Shown: positions 9,779 through 18,772 of the stretch, one piece after another
Layout: every line of letters begins with the position of its first letter
Numbering within the stretch: position 1 is the first letter of the stretch
Origin: Desulfosediminicola flagellatus
Lineage (GTDB): Bacteria > Desulfobacterota > Desulfobulbia > Desulfobulbales > Desulfocapsaceae
Direction of reading: 5' to 3'
Length of the DNA stretch: 64,000 bases
NCBI RefSeq assembly: GCF_005116655.2
Contig: NZ_CP050698.1
Coordinates: 6,342,501 to 6,406,500, forward strand
Translations under genes and position numbers: made by a program
The notes under the pieces: model-generated
What the model saw: the letters and a program-made list of their open reading frames with translations, nothing else
Databases searched by the model: none
What the model was told of the DNA's origin: nothing

Positions 9779-11535
9779 AAACAGTATCTATCCACCTTGG
9801 ACACAATGCGACCGTGGCCTTATTTGAAGATGGAAGGGTTATGGCTGTTCTGAGCCAGGAACGTTGCGATAATATCAAAAACTCCGCGGCGTTTCCCGCT
9901 GAAGCTCTTTACGCTATTCTTTCTGAGATAGGCTGGACGGTGGAAGATCTTGATAACGTATGTATTTGCGGAAAGCAGATATACCCTACTAAGGTTTACG
10001 ACTATCTATTTTCTCAGGAAAATACGATGGTAAACAGAAACTGGCTTGTGAGTTTTGCAAAAAACATGAGGGATAGTTGGATTGGTCGCACTATCCCTTA
10101 CCCTTTTGACTGGATGCATGCTTTTAATTCCAAAAGATTGAGAGGTGAAGGTGGGAAAGAGTTGAGTGTAAATTTGCAGCGTGTTGGATTGAGTAACAAG
10201 CCGATTGTATATGTAGATCATCACGAATGCCATGCGCGTAGCGCCTATCATGCATTAGAAACATCTGAGAAACAGCAGCAGGCGCTTATCTTTACCATGG
10301 ATGGTTCTGGAGATGATCTGTGTGCAACTGTGACTATTGCTGATGGAAATGGTCGCTGGGAAAGAATTGCTGTAACACCACCCCATGCTTCATTGGGGGG
10401 AATTTATTCGAATACCACGAGATTCTTAGGTATGAAGATTCTGGAGCATGAATACAAAGTCATGGGGTTGGCTCCGTATGCAAAAGAGCAGTACATGCTC
10501 TCGACCTATGAGCGTGTTTTTAAGCCAGTGATCCGGTTGAGTGATAAGAATTCGCTCACTTTTGAGTCAACAGTTAATGCTTCTACGTTCTATGATTATC
10601 TGTGTAAACATGGTGTAGGGGAACGGTTTGATAATCTTTCAGCCGCCTTGCAGTATTTGACTGAAACATTGGTAACACAATGGATAGCAAACGGGATAAA
10701 GCAAACAGGTATCAGCCGTGTATTTACTGGCGGTGGTGTATTCATGAACGTGAAGTTGAACCGGAAAATCCAGGAGATGAAAGAAGTTGAACAGGTCTTT
10801 TTCATGCCATCCTGCGGAGATGAGTCAAATCCCATCGGGGCCGGATATCATCAGGCAGTACAGAGTGGTGTTAAACCTGAAGCACTCGATCATCTCTATC
10901 TTGGATTGAGCTACTTAAATAGTGAAATTGAGGAATTTTTAGTTCGGAATGACTGTTACCGAAAATTTACGATAAGCCAGCATGATGATATCGAAGAGGT
11001 TATTGCTGGGCTTCTATCAAAACGAGAAATAGTTGCCAGGTTTGCAGGACGTTGCGAATGGGGTGCCAGGTCTCTTGGGAACAGGGCAATACTTGCGCAC
11101 CCCAGCCATATGGAGAGTTTTTACACTGTAAATGATTATATAAAGTCACGGGATTTTTGGATGCCGTTTGCGCCATCTATTCTCGATTCTGCGGCATCTA
11201 GATATCTGAAAGGGTATGATCCGCAAAGAAGCAAGGCACCTCATATGATAACGGCATTTGCAGCAACAGAACTGGGAGTAGACCATCTGCGTGCCGCTTT
11301 GCATCAGGGGGATCATACCTTGCGACCTCAGGTTGTTGAAGAGGTTGTAAATAGCAGTTATTACAAACTGATCAGTATGTTCGAAGAGAAAACAGGGGTT
11401 GGCGCAGTCCTTAATACCAGCCTGAACCTCCACGGTTATCCATTGGCAGCAACGCCGGAACAGGCATTGTCAACCTTTGAAAATTCAGGTCTCATGCATA
11501 TTGCACTGGGATCGTTTCTTATGTCCAAAAAATAA
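9775..11535 (+). CDS. Carbamoyltransferase (NodU/TobZ/CmcH family)
   Basis: This family transfers a carbamoyl group from carbamoyl phosphate through a carbamoyl-adenylate to a hydroxyl group of a sugar or antibiotic. The 586-residue length is typical. The N-terminal Kae1-like domain shows the metal-binding histidines in VDHHECHARSAYHA (about 150-160), the nucleotide motif FTMDGSGDD (about 175) and FTGGGVFMNVKLNR (about 318). The YrdC-like C-terminal part has GRCEWGARSLGNRAILAHP and NTSLNLHGYP. In this locus it most likely carbamoylates a glycan residue, as NodU does for Nod factors. It starts inside the flippase stop (ATGA). Confidence 0.9.
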   Translation: MKTVSIHLGHNATVALFEDGRVMAVLSQERCDNIKNSAAFPAEALYAILSEIGWTVEDLDNVCICGKQIYPTKVYDYLFSQENTMVNRNWLVSFAKNMRDSWIGRTIPYPFDWMHAFNSKRLRGEGGKELSVNLQRVGLSNKPIVYVDHHECHARSAYHALETSEKQQQALIFTMDGSGDDLCATVTIADGNGRWERIAVTPPHASLGGIYSNTTRFLGMKILEHEYKVMGLAPYAKEQYMLSTYERVFKPVIRLSDKNSLTFESTVNASTFYDYLCKHGVGERFDNLSAALQYLTETLVTQWIANGIKQTGISRVFTGGGVFMNVKLNRKIQEMKEVEQVFFMPSCGDESNPIGAGYHQAVQSGVKPEALDHLYLGLSYLNSEIEEFLVRNDCYRKFTISQHDDIEEVIAGLLSKREIVARFAGRCEWGARSLGNRAILAHPSHMESFYTVNDYIKSRDFWMPFAPSILDSAASRYLKGYDPQRSKAPHMITAFAATELGVDHLRAALHQGDHTLRPQVVEEVVNSSYYKLISMFEEKTGVGAVLNTSLNLHGYPLAATPEQALSTFENSGLMHIALGSFLMSKK

Positions 11536-11563
11536 ATAGTTATGGAATTATTGTGATTTTATT

Positions 11564-12628
11564 ATGCGTTTGAAATTAATACTTAAAGTCGTTGTCGGAC
11601 TTGTGTTGGCACTGGGTGTTGTGGAAGCGGGTTTGCGATATGTGGGATACCCGGCATGTTATCCAGGGCTTTTTACTTTCGATAAAGAGCTGGGATATCG
11701 ATATGCTCCCGGTAACCGGAGATTTTTTACCGGGAATGATCGCTATTCTGTCTTCATAGATCGTTACGGTATACTTGATCATGTTGGACGGGGACAGGCG
11801 GATGTGCTCATCCTGGGGGATGGTTTTGTCGCCGGTCTGGAGCTTCCTGCAGCAGAAAGGCTTGCCACCAGAGTGTATAATAGTTCGAAATTAAAAACCT
11901 TAAACCTTTCAGTTCCTGGATATGGAACTGTTCAGCAGTGGCTGGCCATGAGGCGATGGATTACTGAGAACGGCCCACCTGACCACGTATTTATCGTCTA
12001 TAATTTTGCTAACGATTATTTCGATAATGTACCTGCATGGGAAAGTGCACGTATTCCCGGTGTACAGGCAGATGGAAGTAATTTCTCTCTGGTGCCTCCG
12101 ATTCAGCCTTCCGCCGCAGGACAGATAGCGCGGAAAATATATTGGAATAGCCGCATATGTAGTGTGTTGGCGCATGCAAGTAAACGTTTTTTTCCTGTTA
12201 ATTCGGCAATGCCAGAGCAGCAGAAACTGCTTTATTCTACCAAAATGTCCGATGATAGCAGCCGTGGTAATGAGGCAACCAGATTTGCAGTGGATAAAAT
12301 TAAAACACTTCGCGATCAGCATGGTTTTACACTCACCTGGATCGGTTGGCGTGATTACGGGCTGGAATTGCAGGGAGGATTATCCCAAGAGGAGGGGCTG
12401 ATTGCTGAACAGAATATCGAAGAGATACTTGGGGAGGAAAGGTTCTGGAAACAAATAATTAAGGCATCCCCGAAATCCGCCGAAGAAGTACATAGCTGGG
12501 AAGAAAAATGGCTTCACCCTGGAACCAGGCATGCAAGTAGTGCGACAATTGAGCGGATAGCAGCACGCATTGCTGTCGGAATTGAGTATGAGCTAACATC
12601 GTCTGAATTGATAAGAAACGCAGATTAG
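11564..12628 (+). CDS. SGNH/GDSL-hydrolase-like protein lacking the nucleophile Ser
   Basis: The 354-residue protein has an N-terminal signal anchor (about residues 5-24) and then an SGNH-hydrolase-like fold. Block I, normally GDSF, reads LILGDGFVAGLELP here: glycine stands where the catalytic serine should be. The rest of the family pattern is present: NLSVPGYGTVQQ (block II region), YNFANDYFDN (block III-like Asn) and LHPGTRHAS near the C terminus (block V-like His). Relatives in exopolysaccharide clusters act as O-acetyltransferase-like or acyl-esterase proteins in the periplasm. With this substitution it may bind glycan without hydrolysis, or be inactive. One base change (GGT for AGT) would restore Ser. 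Confidence 0.65.
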   Translation: MRLKLILKVVVGLVLALGVVEAGLRYVGYPACYPGLFTFDKELGYRYAPGNRRFFTGNDRYSVFIDRYGILDHVGRGQADVLILGDGFVAGLELPAAERLATRVYNSSKLKTLNLSVPGYGTVQQWLAMRRWITENGPPDHVFIVYNFANDYFDNVPAWESARIPGVQADGSNFSLVPPIQPSAAGQIARKIYWNSRICSVLAHASKRFFPVNSAMPEQQKLLYSTKMSDDSSRGNEATRFAVDKIKTLRDQHGFTLTWIGWRDYGLELQGGLSQEEGLIAEQNIEEILGEERFWKQIIKASPKSAEEVHSWEEKWLHPGTRHASSATIERIAARIAVGIEYELTSSELIRNAD

Positions 12629-12658
12629 AGGACATAAACAAATATCGGAGCGTGATTT

Positions 12659-13981
12659 GTGGTTAACTTTATCCTTTGTATAATCTGTAGCTTTGCCTGG
12701 TTATTACTGGCAGGCTTTGCTGGTCGGATTAAAAAGGATTATCTGCACCCTGCGGTTGTATTTTCCTGCCTGTTTGCGATCTCGTATCCGCTAAAGCTCC
12801 TTATGTCGTTTTACGGGTTTCATGTCCTCGATAGCATGTCTGTAGATTCCTCGGTGATAATGGCGTCGATTGCTATCTCAAATTTAGCAGGTCTGTTGTT
12901 TGTTGCGCCGTTACTCGCTCAAAAGGGAATTCAGATATCAGATACAGCGTTCAGGCTTGATGGATTTTCATTGTATGTAACTCTGTTTCTGGCAGTTGTA
13001 TTTCTTATTAGCAGGCATGGTGGGATGGATGCCCTAAAGGCGATTTTTTCAACTAATGAACTGATCGCACGAATTGCGGAAAGAGGGCATGAACGAACAG
13101 GCAGTGGATTAAATGCCTTACTTGGAGAGGTCAGCACGTTTCTGCTCATAGTCTTTGCATTAAAGCTAACGAAACGCACTATGGTGGAGAATATAATTCC
13201 GTTTGTCCTCTTGATCGGAATTTCCTGGTTGGCCCTGATGCTTTCAGGATCGAAGTACAAAGCGCTGTTTCTACCGGTGGTTGTGGTTATGGCCTTTTAT
13301 TATAAATGGCGAATGAAGGGATTGGAGTTACTCTCTTTTCATAGGCTTATTATAGGCATGGCGGTATTGCTGGTTTTGATAGGTGTTACCGGTTATATCC
13401 GCGGTCATGGTGCCTGGGTGGGAGAGAGTGATCATCCGCCTGTTTTACAGATGATCCATCAGTTAAGTAATTCATTTGATGCACCTGACAATCTTATTGT
13501 CCTTCTTGATAGAGTCGAAAATTGGACTGTTGGAGAGATGGGCTCTGTCATGCTGCGCGATTACCTGATTATGCCCTTTGTTCCACGAGCCATCTGGCCT
13601 GATAAACCGCTGATTTATGGCAATCAATTAGTCATGATGCATTATTTTCCTGAGCGGTTTCTTGATCATACCGGAGAAGCGATAAGTCCAAGTTTTCCCG
13701 GTGAGATGATTCTGACCGGTGGCATATTCTATATGATTGTGTGCTCTTTTACTCTGGGGGCCTGCCTGGCCTGGATATACCGAAAAGCTCAAACTCGTGG
13801 CGGGTTGTTTTTTGTGGCCTATGTCTGGTGTCTGTTAAATATGTTTAATTTTCTGCGAAGTGGTATCGGCGTGGTCGGTGCGTTTATCCTTTTTATTAGT
13901 GTGGTTTTTGCGGCTCAGGCTGTTGTAAATATAATCTCTTTTACAACAAGTAGCTTAAGGCTGTCGAGAAATCCACAATGA
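12659..13981 (+). CDS. O-antigen/exopolysaccharide polymerase (Wzy-like)
   Basis: A 440-residue polytopic membrane protein with about 11-12 predicted helices and a hydrophilic loop around residues 245-330 (region with VGESDHPP, FDAPDN and PFVPRAIWPDKP). The PRxxWPDKP-type loop and overall layout fit the oligosaccharide repeat-unit polymerase family, which joins undecaprenyl-linked repeat units in the periplasm. Wzy proteins are poorly conserved, so the call rests on topology, loop motif and context with a flippase and glycosyltransferases. It uses a GTG start; CGGAG lies about 12 bases upstream. Its stop overlaps the next start by four bases. Confidence 0.75.
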   Translation: MVNFILCIICSFAWLLLAGFAGRIKKDYLHPAVVFSCLFAISYPLKLLMSFYGFHVLDSMSVDSSVIMASIAISNLAGLLFVAPLLAQKGIQISDTAFRLDGFSLYVTLFLAVVFLISRHGGMDALKAIFSTNELIARIAERGHERTGSGLNALLGEVSTFLLIVFALKLTKRTMVENIIPFVLLIGISWLALMLSGSKYKALFLPVVVVMAFYYKWRMKGLELLSFHRLIIGMAVLLVLIGVTGYIRGHGAWVGESDHPPVLQMIHQLSNSFDAPDNLIVLLDRVENWTVGEMGSVMLRDYLIMPFVPRAIWPDKPLIYGNQLVMMHYFPERFLDHTGEAISPSFPGEMILTGGIFYMIVCSFTLGACLAWIYRKAQTRGGLFFVAYVWCLLNMFNFLRSGIGVVGAFILFISVVFAAQAVVNIISFTTSSLRLSRNPQ

Positions 13982-15057
13982 TATATTTTTATCCTCATAG
14001 ATATTTACGTGACAGGCAGCTTGATACAATTCGTCAGTGGCCGCAAAGAGATGTGCTGAACCCCATAATAACCAATCGCATGGGTGGTCAGGTTGATGCA
14101 GAGAGTGCGGGGGGAGTAAAAAAGATTCGTTCATGGAAAAAGCTCCTTCCACTTCTCAATGTGAAATTGAGACCAAAAGGGCTTCCTGCAGGGGCTGTGG
14201 TTTATGTATGGGGTGGACTGGTTAGTACAGGGAAATTTATTGTCGATCTTGATACTCCCTGGGCTATGGTTGGGTACAACCTTCGTGCCATGCCCTTGTA
14301 TCGTAGAGTCATCAGGTATCTTCTGCTTTCTGAGAGATGCCTGGGGATACGCTGTATGAGCATGTCCTGCCGGGAAAGTCTGGGGCAGCTTTTCGGTGAG
14401 AAGGTCTATCGGAAGGCTGAATTGCACTATCCGAAAATTCCTCAGTTTGTAACGAAAAACGTGAATAACACTTTGAAACTATGTCGGTTTCTATTTGTCG
14501 GAACCCAGTTTGAGATTAAGGGTGGTATCTCCCTGTTAAAAGCATTTCAACGAGTATATGCGAGACGGAAAGGAGAATGTCAGCTTGACGTGGTTACCCA
14601 CCTACCCGCAAAACTAGAACCAGCTGTGAAGAAGTGTAATGGTATTAATCTCTATGCGGCAGAGTTTACCAGAGGGGAAATATATTCACGATTTATGAAA
14701 AAGGCTGATGTTCTTATTTTGCCAACCTTTGTTGAGTCCTTTGGTATGGTGGCATTGGAGGCACTTGCACATGGCTTGGCCATTATAGCCACGGATGTCT
14801 ATGCTCTTGGTGAGATGGTGGAAAATGGTAAGAATGGCTGCCTCCTGAAACCTCCAATATCAATTTGGGATGGTGTTATGCCATCGAAAACGTACTACAA
14901 TCTTTCGTCTATTAAAAACGAGCTCTCACGGACAGATGCACGGTATTTTGAATCGGAGCTTGAAGTAGAAATAGAGCGATTTATTGATGAGCCTGAGTGG
15001 AGAAATCGCGCTAAACAGGCAAGCGTAGATTTAATGAGGCAACGATTCTCATGTTGA
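13978..15057 (+). CDS. Glycosyltransferase, GT4-like (GT-B fold)
   Basis: A 359-residue protein whose C-terminal half carries the GT4 donor-binding pattern: FLFVGTQFEIKGG (about 170-182), a decoy-free Rossmann region, and LPTFVESFGMVALEALAHGLA with the E-x7-E-type arrangement (about 243-262), followed by ATDVYALGEMVENGKNG. It would transfer a sugar from a nucleotide donor to the lipid-linked acceptor on the cytoplasmic side. Donor and acceptor are unknown. It overlaps the polymerase gene by four bases and the following GT2 gene by seven. Confidence 0.85.
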   Translation: MIYFYPHRYLRDRQLDTIRQWPQRDVLNPIITNRMGGQVDAESAGGVKKIRSWKKLLPLLNVKLRPKGLPAGAVVYVWGGLVSTGKFIVDLDTPWAMVGYNLRAMPLYRRVIRYLLLSERCLGIRCMSMSCRESLGQLFGEKVYRKAELHYPKIPQFVTKNVNNTLKLCRFLFVGTQFEIKGGISLLKAFQRVYARRKGECQLDVVTHLPAKLEPAVKKCNGINLYAAEFTRGEIYSRFMKKADVLILPTFVESFGMVALEALAHGLAIIATDVYALGEMVENGKNGCLLKPPISIWDGVMPSKTYYNLSSIKNELSRTDARYFESELEVEIERFIDEPEWRNRAKQASVDLMRQRFSC

Positions 15058-15983
15058 TTTCATTCGTCATACCTGCCTGGAACGCCTCCACAACAATTAG
15101 CCGTACTCTGGATTCTATATATTGTGAACAGTGGCCTGAGTCGTTGGAGGTGGAGACTGTAATTGTTGACGATGGGAGTGAAGATTGTTCAGAGCTCAGG
15201 CAGTGTCTTTCTGAGTATTCGGGAACGATGCTTGTAGAGCATGGTAAAAATCAGGGAATTTGCGCCGCTCGAAACAGTGGGATATCAGCTTCACAGGGGG
15301 AGATTGTCATCATTCTTGATGCTGATGATGAATTAGTTGCCGGGTGGTCAGGGGTGCTTCAAGAGGTTGTCACCGAATGGCCGGGTGACGTGAATGTCTG
15401 CTATGCTGTATGTATAAATTCAACAGGCAGGCCGACTGTAACAGATCCTGAGTTTAAAGGATTCCTCACTTTGGATGATATTCTTAATGAGCGTCATTCC
15501 GGAGAGTATATCCCGCTATTTCGAGGCGAGTATGTGCGTAATAAATCCTATGTCGATCTGAATATGCGGAAGTCATGCGGAATCGTAAGTTATATCAACT
15601 TTGCTATCGATCGACCCTTCTGGGTTTCAAATCATGTATTGAGGATATATCATGACAACAGGAAGGGATCGGTTACTTCAGGATGGTTAAGCCCAGGAAA
15701 AGCCGCTGAAACACTCGAATGCTACGAGATACTCTTGCAAAAATATGAAAATCTCTACCGGGAGCATGCACCGGGAGTGTATCAATCAAAACTGCTACGA
15801 ATGGCTGTTTATCGAAAGATGGCAGGGGTGCCCGGTGCCTGGAAGAAATGGTTTGAAGGCGCATCGCTCAAGGTAGTGAAGGATACGCTTGGAGCAGCAC
15901 TCGTCTTGATAATGGGACGAAGGTTAGGCGGATCATTTATCTCAGCTGCGAAAAGTAGAGGAGTGATCAGAAGGTACGGTTGA
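15051..15983 (+). CDS. Glycosyltransferase, GT2 family
   Basis: The N-terminal GT-A domain is clear: SFVIPAWNASTTISRTLDSI (residues 3-22), VIVDDGSED (about 38-46), GICAARNSG (about 70) and the metal-binding DxD in ILDADDE (about 88). The middle and C-terminal parts are less conserved. The 310-residue length is normal. The enzyme should act at the cytoplasmic face of the inner membrane in building the repeat unit. It overlaps the upstream GT4 gene by seven bases. Specificity cannot be inferred. Confidence 0.87.
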   Translation: MLISFVIPAWNASTTISRTLDSIYCEQWPESLEVETVIVDDGSEDCSELRQCLSEYSGTMLVEHGKNQGICAARNSGISASQGEIVIILDADDELVAGWSGVLQEVVTEWPGDVNVCYAVCINSTGRPTVTDPEFKGFLTLDDILNERHSGEYIPLFRGEYVRNKSYVDLNMRKSCGIVSYINFAIDRPFWVSNHVLRIYHDNRKGSVTSGWLSPGKAAETLECYEILLQKYENLYREHAPGVYQSKLLRMAVYRKMAGVPGAWKKWFEGASLKVVKDTLGAALVLIMGRRLGGSFISAAKSRGVIRRYG

Positions 15984-16002
15984 GCAATTTTAAGAGGTCT
16001 GG

Positions 16003-16863
16003 ATGGTAACCACTTGCAATCTGCAAAATGGGAAAAGTGAAAAAGTAAACAGCACAGAGTTTTCTTTGCACCAGAGGTTTGATTTTGGCGCGAACTGGTT
16101 GAGTTTTCTGAATACTCTCAATGAAGAACGTCTTTCTGAGGCCGTAGTTTCACTACAGGAATTACTCGGAGTTGAGAACCTTGAAGGGAAAAGTTTTCTG
16201 GATATCGGTTCCGGGAGCGGTCTGAGCAGCCTTGCTGCGAGAAGGCTGGGAGCCAGTGTCTATTCATTTGACTACGATCCCAAATCTGTTGGTTGTACAC
16301 AGGAAGTAAAGAATCGCTATTATCCTGACGATACTGATTGGTATGTAGAGCAAGGTTCTGTACTTGATAGAGACTACTTGGCATCTTTGGGTAGCTTTGA
16401 TGTGGTGTACTCCTGGGGGGTATTGCATCATACTGGAGATATGCTGGAAGGCTTACACAATGTCACTATAGCTTTGTCAGATCAGGGACTGTTATGTGTA
16501 GCTATCTACAATGATCAGGAGATTACATCAGGGTTTTGGAAAAGAATAAAGAAAATGTATTGCAGCAGCCGGGTCGGTAAGTTTTTAGTTTCATCTCTTT
16601 TTCTGCCGCTGTTTGTGGTTCAGGGGATAGTGATTGGATGTGTGAAGTATAGAAATCCTGTCGGGCATTTTATCCATTATAAAAAAAAGCGCGGAATGTC
16701 AGTTTATCACGACTGGATTGACTGGCTGGGTGGGTATCCGTTTGAAGTCGCGAAACCTGAAGAAATAATCCGGTTTTATACAACTCAAGGCTGTGTTCTG
16801 GAGAATCTGATCACAACGAACAGGCTCGGCTGCAATCAGTTTGTATTTAGAAAAGTGGTGTGA
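16003..16863 (+). CDS. SAM-dependent methyltransferase (class I)
   Basis: The 286-residue protein shows motif I FLDIGSGSGLSSLAARRLGA (about 64-83), an acidic residue in YSFDYD, and VVYSWGVLHHTGDM (about 133-146), a pattern common in the Methyltransf_11/UbiE-like group. A hydrophobic stretch near residues 190-212 may bind the membrane. It lies 19 bases after the GT2 gene. It is one of four methyltransferases in the locus; they share little outside the SAM fold, so they probably modify different positions. Confidence 0.8.
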   Translation: MVTTCNLQNGKSEKVNSTEFSLHQRFDFGANWLSFLNTLNEERLSEAVVSLQELLGVENLEGKSFLDIGSGSGLSSLAARRLGASVYSFDYDPKSVGCTQEVKNRYYPDDTDWYVEQGSVLDRDYLASLGSFDVVYSWGVLHHTGDMLEGLHNVTIALSDQGLLCVAIYNDQEITSGFWKRIKKMYCSSRVGKFLVSSLFLPLFVVQGIVIGCVKYRNPVGHFIHYKKKRGMSVYHDWIDWLGGYPFEVAKPEEIIRFYTTQGCVLENLITTNRLGCNQFVFRKVV

Positions 16864-16920
16864 GTTTTGTTGAAGGCTTTTCGGTTTCTATAGAATTTTT
16901 TTTAGACCTGGTGCAAAAAG

Positions 16921-17658
16921 ATGTCTGAACTTTTTATGAAACAATCACAGTTCTATGAGAAGTTCTGGGAGGATGAGAGTCATAGAAATGCCTATTCTCT
17001 TGATTCTGCGAAGCGAGAGAAATTCCCCGCGATTTTAAAAGTCTGGGGGAAGCGGCGATTTCCTGTGGAGGTAATGGATTTTGGTTGTGGTAACGGTGTC
17101 TTGACTTCCATGCTTAAATCGCATGGTTTTGGAGAACAGATTGTAGGGGTTGATATTAGCACGAGAGCGATTGGGCAGGCCCGGAAGCAGTTTAATGAAC
17201 CCGGACTGAGGTTTGAACACATCGATTATCTGAACGCGACAAGCAGTAAACACTATGATGTAATGATTGCATCTCATGTTCTTGAGCATATAGAGAATCC
17301 GCATGAGACATTTTTGCAGCTCCGTTCCAGGGCCAAATTGTTCGTGCTTGAAGTGCCACTAGAGAGGTGCCTGTGGCAGGATTGTCTGGCTACTTTACGT
17401 TCCGGGCCGAGGGCAGCCAATTCTGCCGGTCATGTAAATCACTGGTCTAGGAGAAGCTTCCGGCACTTTATCGATGAGGTTGGCTTGGATGTTGTGGCGG
17501 ATTATCAGTACGCTTCGGCTCCGTTTTCACCATATACCAGTACTATAAAACGCAGTGTAGAGCGTTGTCTTCTGGCTAGTATCGGTTTGAAACTTTATGG
17601 CGTGTGCATGGCCACACATTATGCTGTTCTTGCAAGGAAAAAGTCTACATCGAAATAG
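16921..17658 (+). CDS. SAM-dependent methyltransferase (class I)
   Basis: A 245-residue class I methyltransferase: motif I VMDFGCGNGVLTSML (about 49-63), acidic VGVDIST (about 72-78) and VMIASHVLEHIENP (about 117-130). It contains NHWSRRSFRHFI near 177, a stretch seen in many glycan-locus methyltransferases. It lies between another methyltransferase and a GT4 gene with short gaps (57 and 9 bases), consistent with one transcript. The acceptor is unknown. Confidence 0.8.
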   Translation: MSELFMKQSQFYEKFWEDESHRNAYSLDSAKREKFPAILKVWGKRRFPVEVMDFGCGNGVLTSMLKSHGFGEQIVGVDISTRAIGQARKQFNEPGLRFEHIDYLNATSSKHYDVMIASHVLEHIENPHETFLQLRSRAKLFVLEVPLERCLWQDCLATLRSGPRAANSAGHVNHWSRRSFRHFIDEVGLDVVADYQYASAPFSPYTSTIKRSVERCLLASIGLKLYGVCMATHYAVLARKKSTSK

Positions 17659-17667
17659 GTTTTTTTT

Positions 17668-18753
17668 ATGCGCGTGTTAGTAGTATTTACAACCAGTCAG
17701 ATCGGAGGCGCAGAGCGAAGCCTGACACGCATGGCATTGAACTCTGATCAGATAACATACGAGCTGGCAACTCTGGGCGGTGAGGGTGTCTGGTGTGACT
17801 GGGTCCGGAAAAATGAAGCTGATCCTATAGTGTTCGGCCCCTCTGGTTATGTTGTTACAAAAATGTTTGGCGGCGCTGTTTGGCGCGTAATATCCTATGC
17901 CAGATCTCACCATGTCGATGTGATATATGTATGTGGAACACGAGCCTCACTGGCGTTACGGTTTTTACGTGTATTTTTGCCTGGCGTTAAATTGGTGCAC
18001 GGAGTCCGATGGAATCCTGATTCGGGCAGTCGTCTGGATCGATTTTTCCGGGCCATGGAAAAAAGAACACATGGGCTGGTTGATAGCTGGGTAACGAATT
18101 CACAGGCCGCTGCAGATACACTTATTAGACAATGTGGAATTAGTGATAGTAAAGTGACGGTAATCTATAATGGTATCAAGAAAATTCCGCCTGTGTCGAT
18201 TGCTCATTCAAAAAGACCTTTAGAATTATTGACAGTAGCTAATCTGAACCCAAGGAAAGGGCATCGTCAATATCTACAGGTTATTGGAGAGTTGTATCGA
18301 TTATTCCCTGAATTGAAGTGTGTTTTTGTCGGTCGTGACGACATGAACGGAGAAATAGAGCGAAAGATCCATTCTGCCGGTCTTGAAAATGTTGTCCAAT
18401 GTGTTGGATATCAGCAGGATGTTTCAGAGTGGTACCGAAGGGCTCAGGTTTTTGTTTTGCCATCCCTCTATGGCGAGGGGTGTCCTACCTCTATTCTCGA
18501 GGCGTTTGCTCACGGTATACCTGTGGTAGCATCAGATATAGATGGTATTTCTGAACTTGTCGATCACGGAGCAAACGGATTGTTGGTCAAACAAGGTGAT
18601 ACTGCAGGCTTTCTGGATGCAATTAAAACACTCTTATGTGACGAAGAACTAGCTGCAGAAATGGGGGTGGAAGGCAGAAGGAAAATTGCTTCCGGTTTTA
18701 TGGTGAAGCAATGTGCAGAATTGCACCGGGCTCACTTTATGGAGATCGCCTGA
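17668..18753 (+). CDS. Glycosyltransferase, GT4-like (GT-B fold)
   Basis: The 361-residue protein has the N-terminal glycine loop FTTSQIGGAERSL (residues about 6-18) and the C-terminal donor site TVANLNPRKGH (about 190), CVFVGRDD (about 212), and LPSLYGEGCPTSILEAFAHGIPVVASDIDG (region about 266-295; E-x7-E present), ending with VDHGANGLLV. This is a standard GT4 retaining glycosyltransferase. The last 20 or so codons precede the second asparagine synthase start by only 19 bases. Donor and acceptor cannot be told. Confidence 0.88.
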   Translation: MRVLVVFTTSQIGGAERSLTRMALNSDQITYELATLGGEGVWCDWVRKNEADPIVFGPSGYVVTKMFGGAVWRVISYARSHHVDVIYVCGTRASLALRFLRVFLPGVKLVHGVRWNPDSGSRLDRFFRAMEKRTHGLVDSWVTNSQAAADTLIRQCGISDSKVTVIYNGIKKIPPVSIAHSKRPLELLTVANLNPRKGHRQYLQVIGELYRLFPELKCVFVGRDDMNGEIERKIHSAGLENVVQCVGYQQDVSEWYRRAQVFVLPSLYGEGCPTSILEAFAHGIPVVASDIDGISELVDHGANGLLVKQGDTAGFLDAIKTLLCDEELAAEMGVEGRRKIASGFMVKQCAELHRAHFMEIA

Positions 18754-18772
18754 CAAAGGAGAGTTTACTGGC

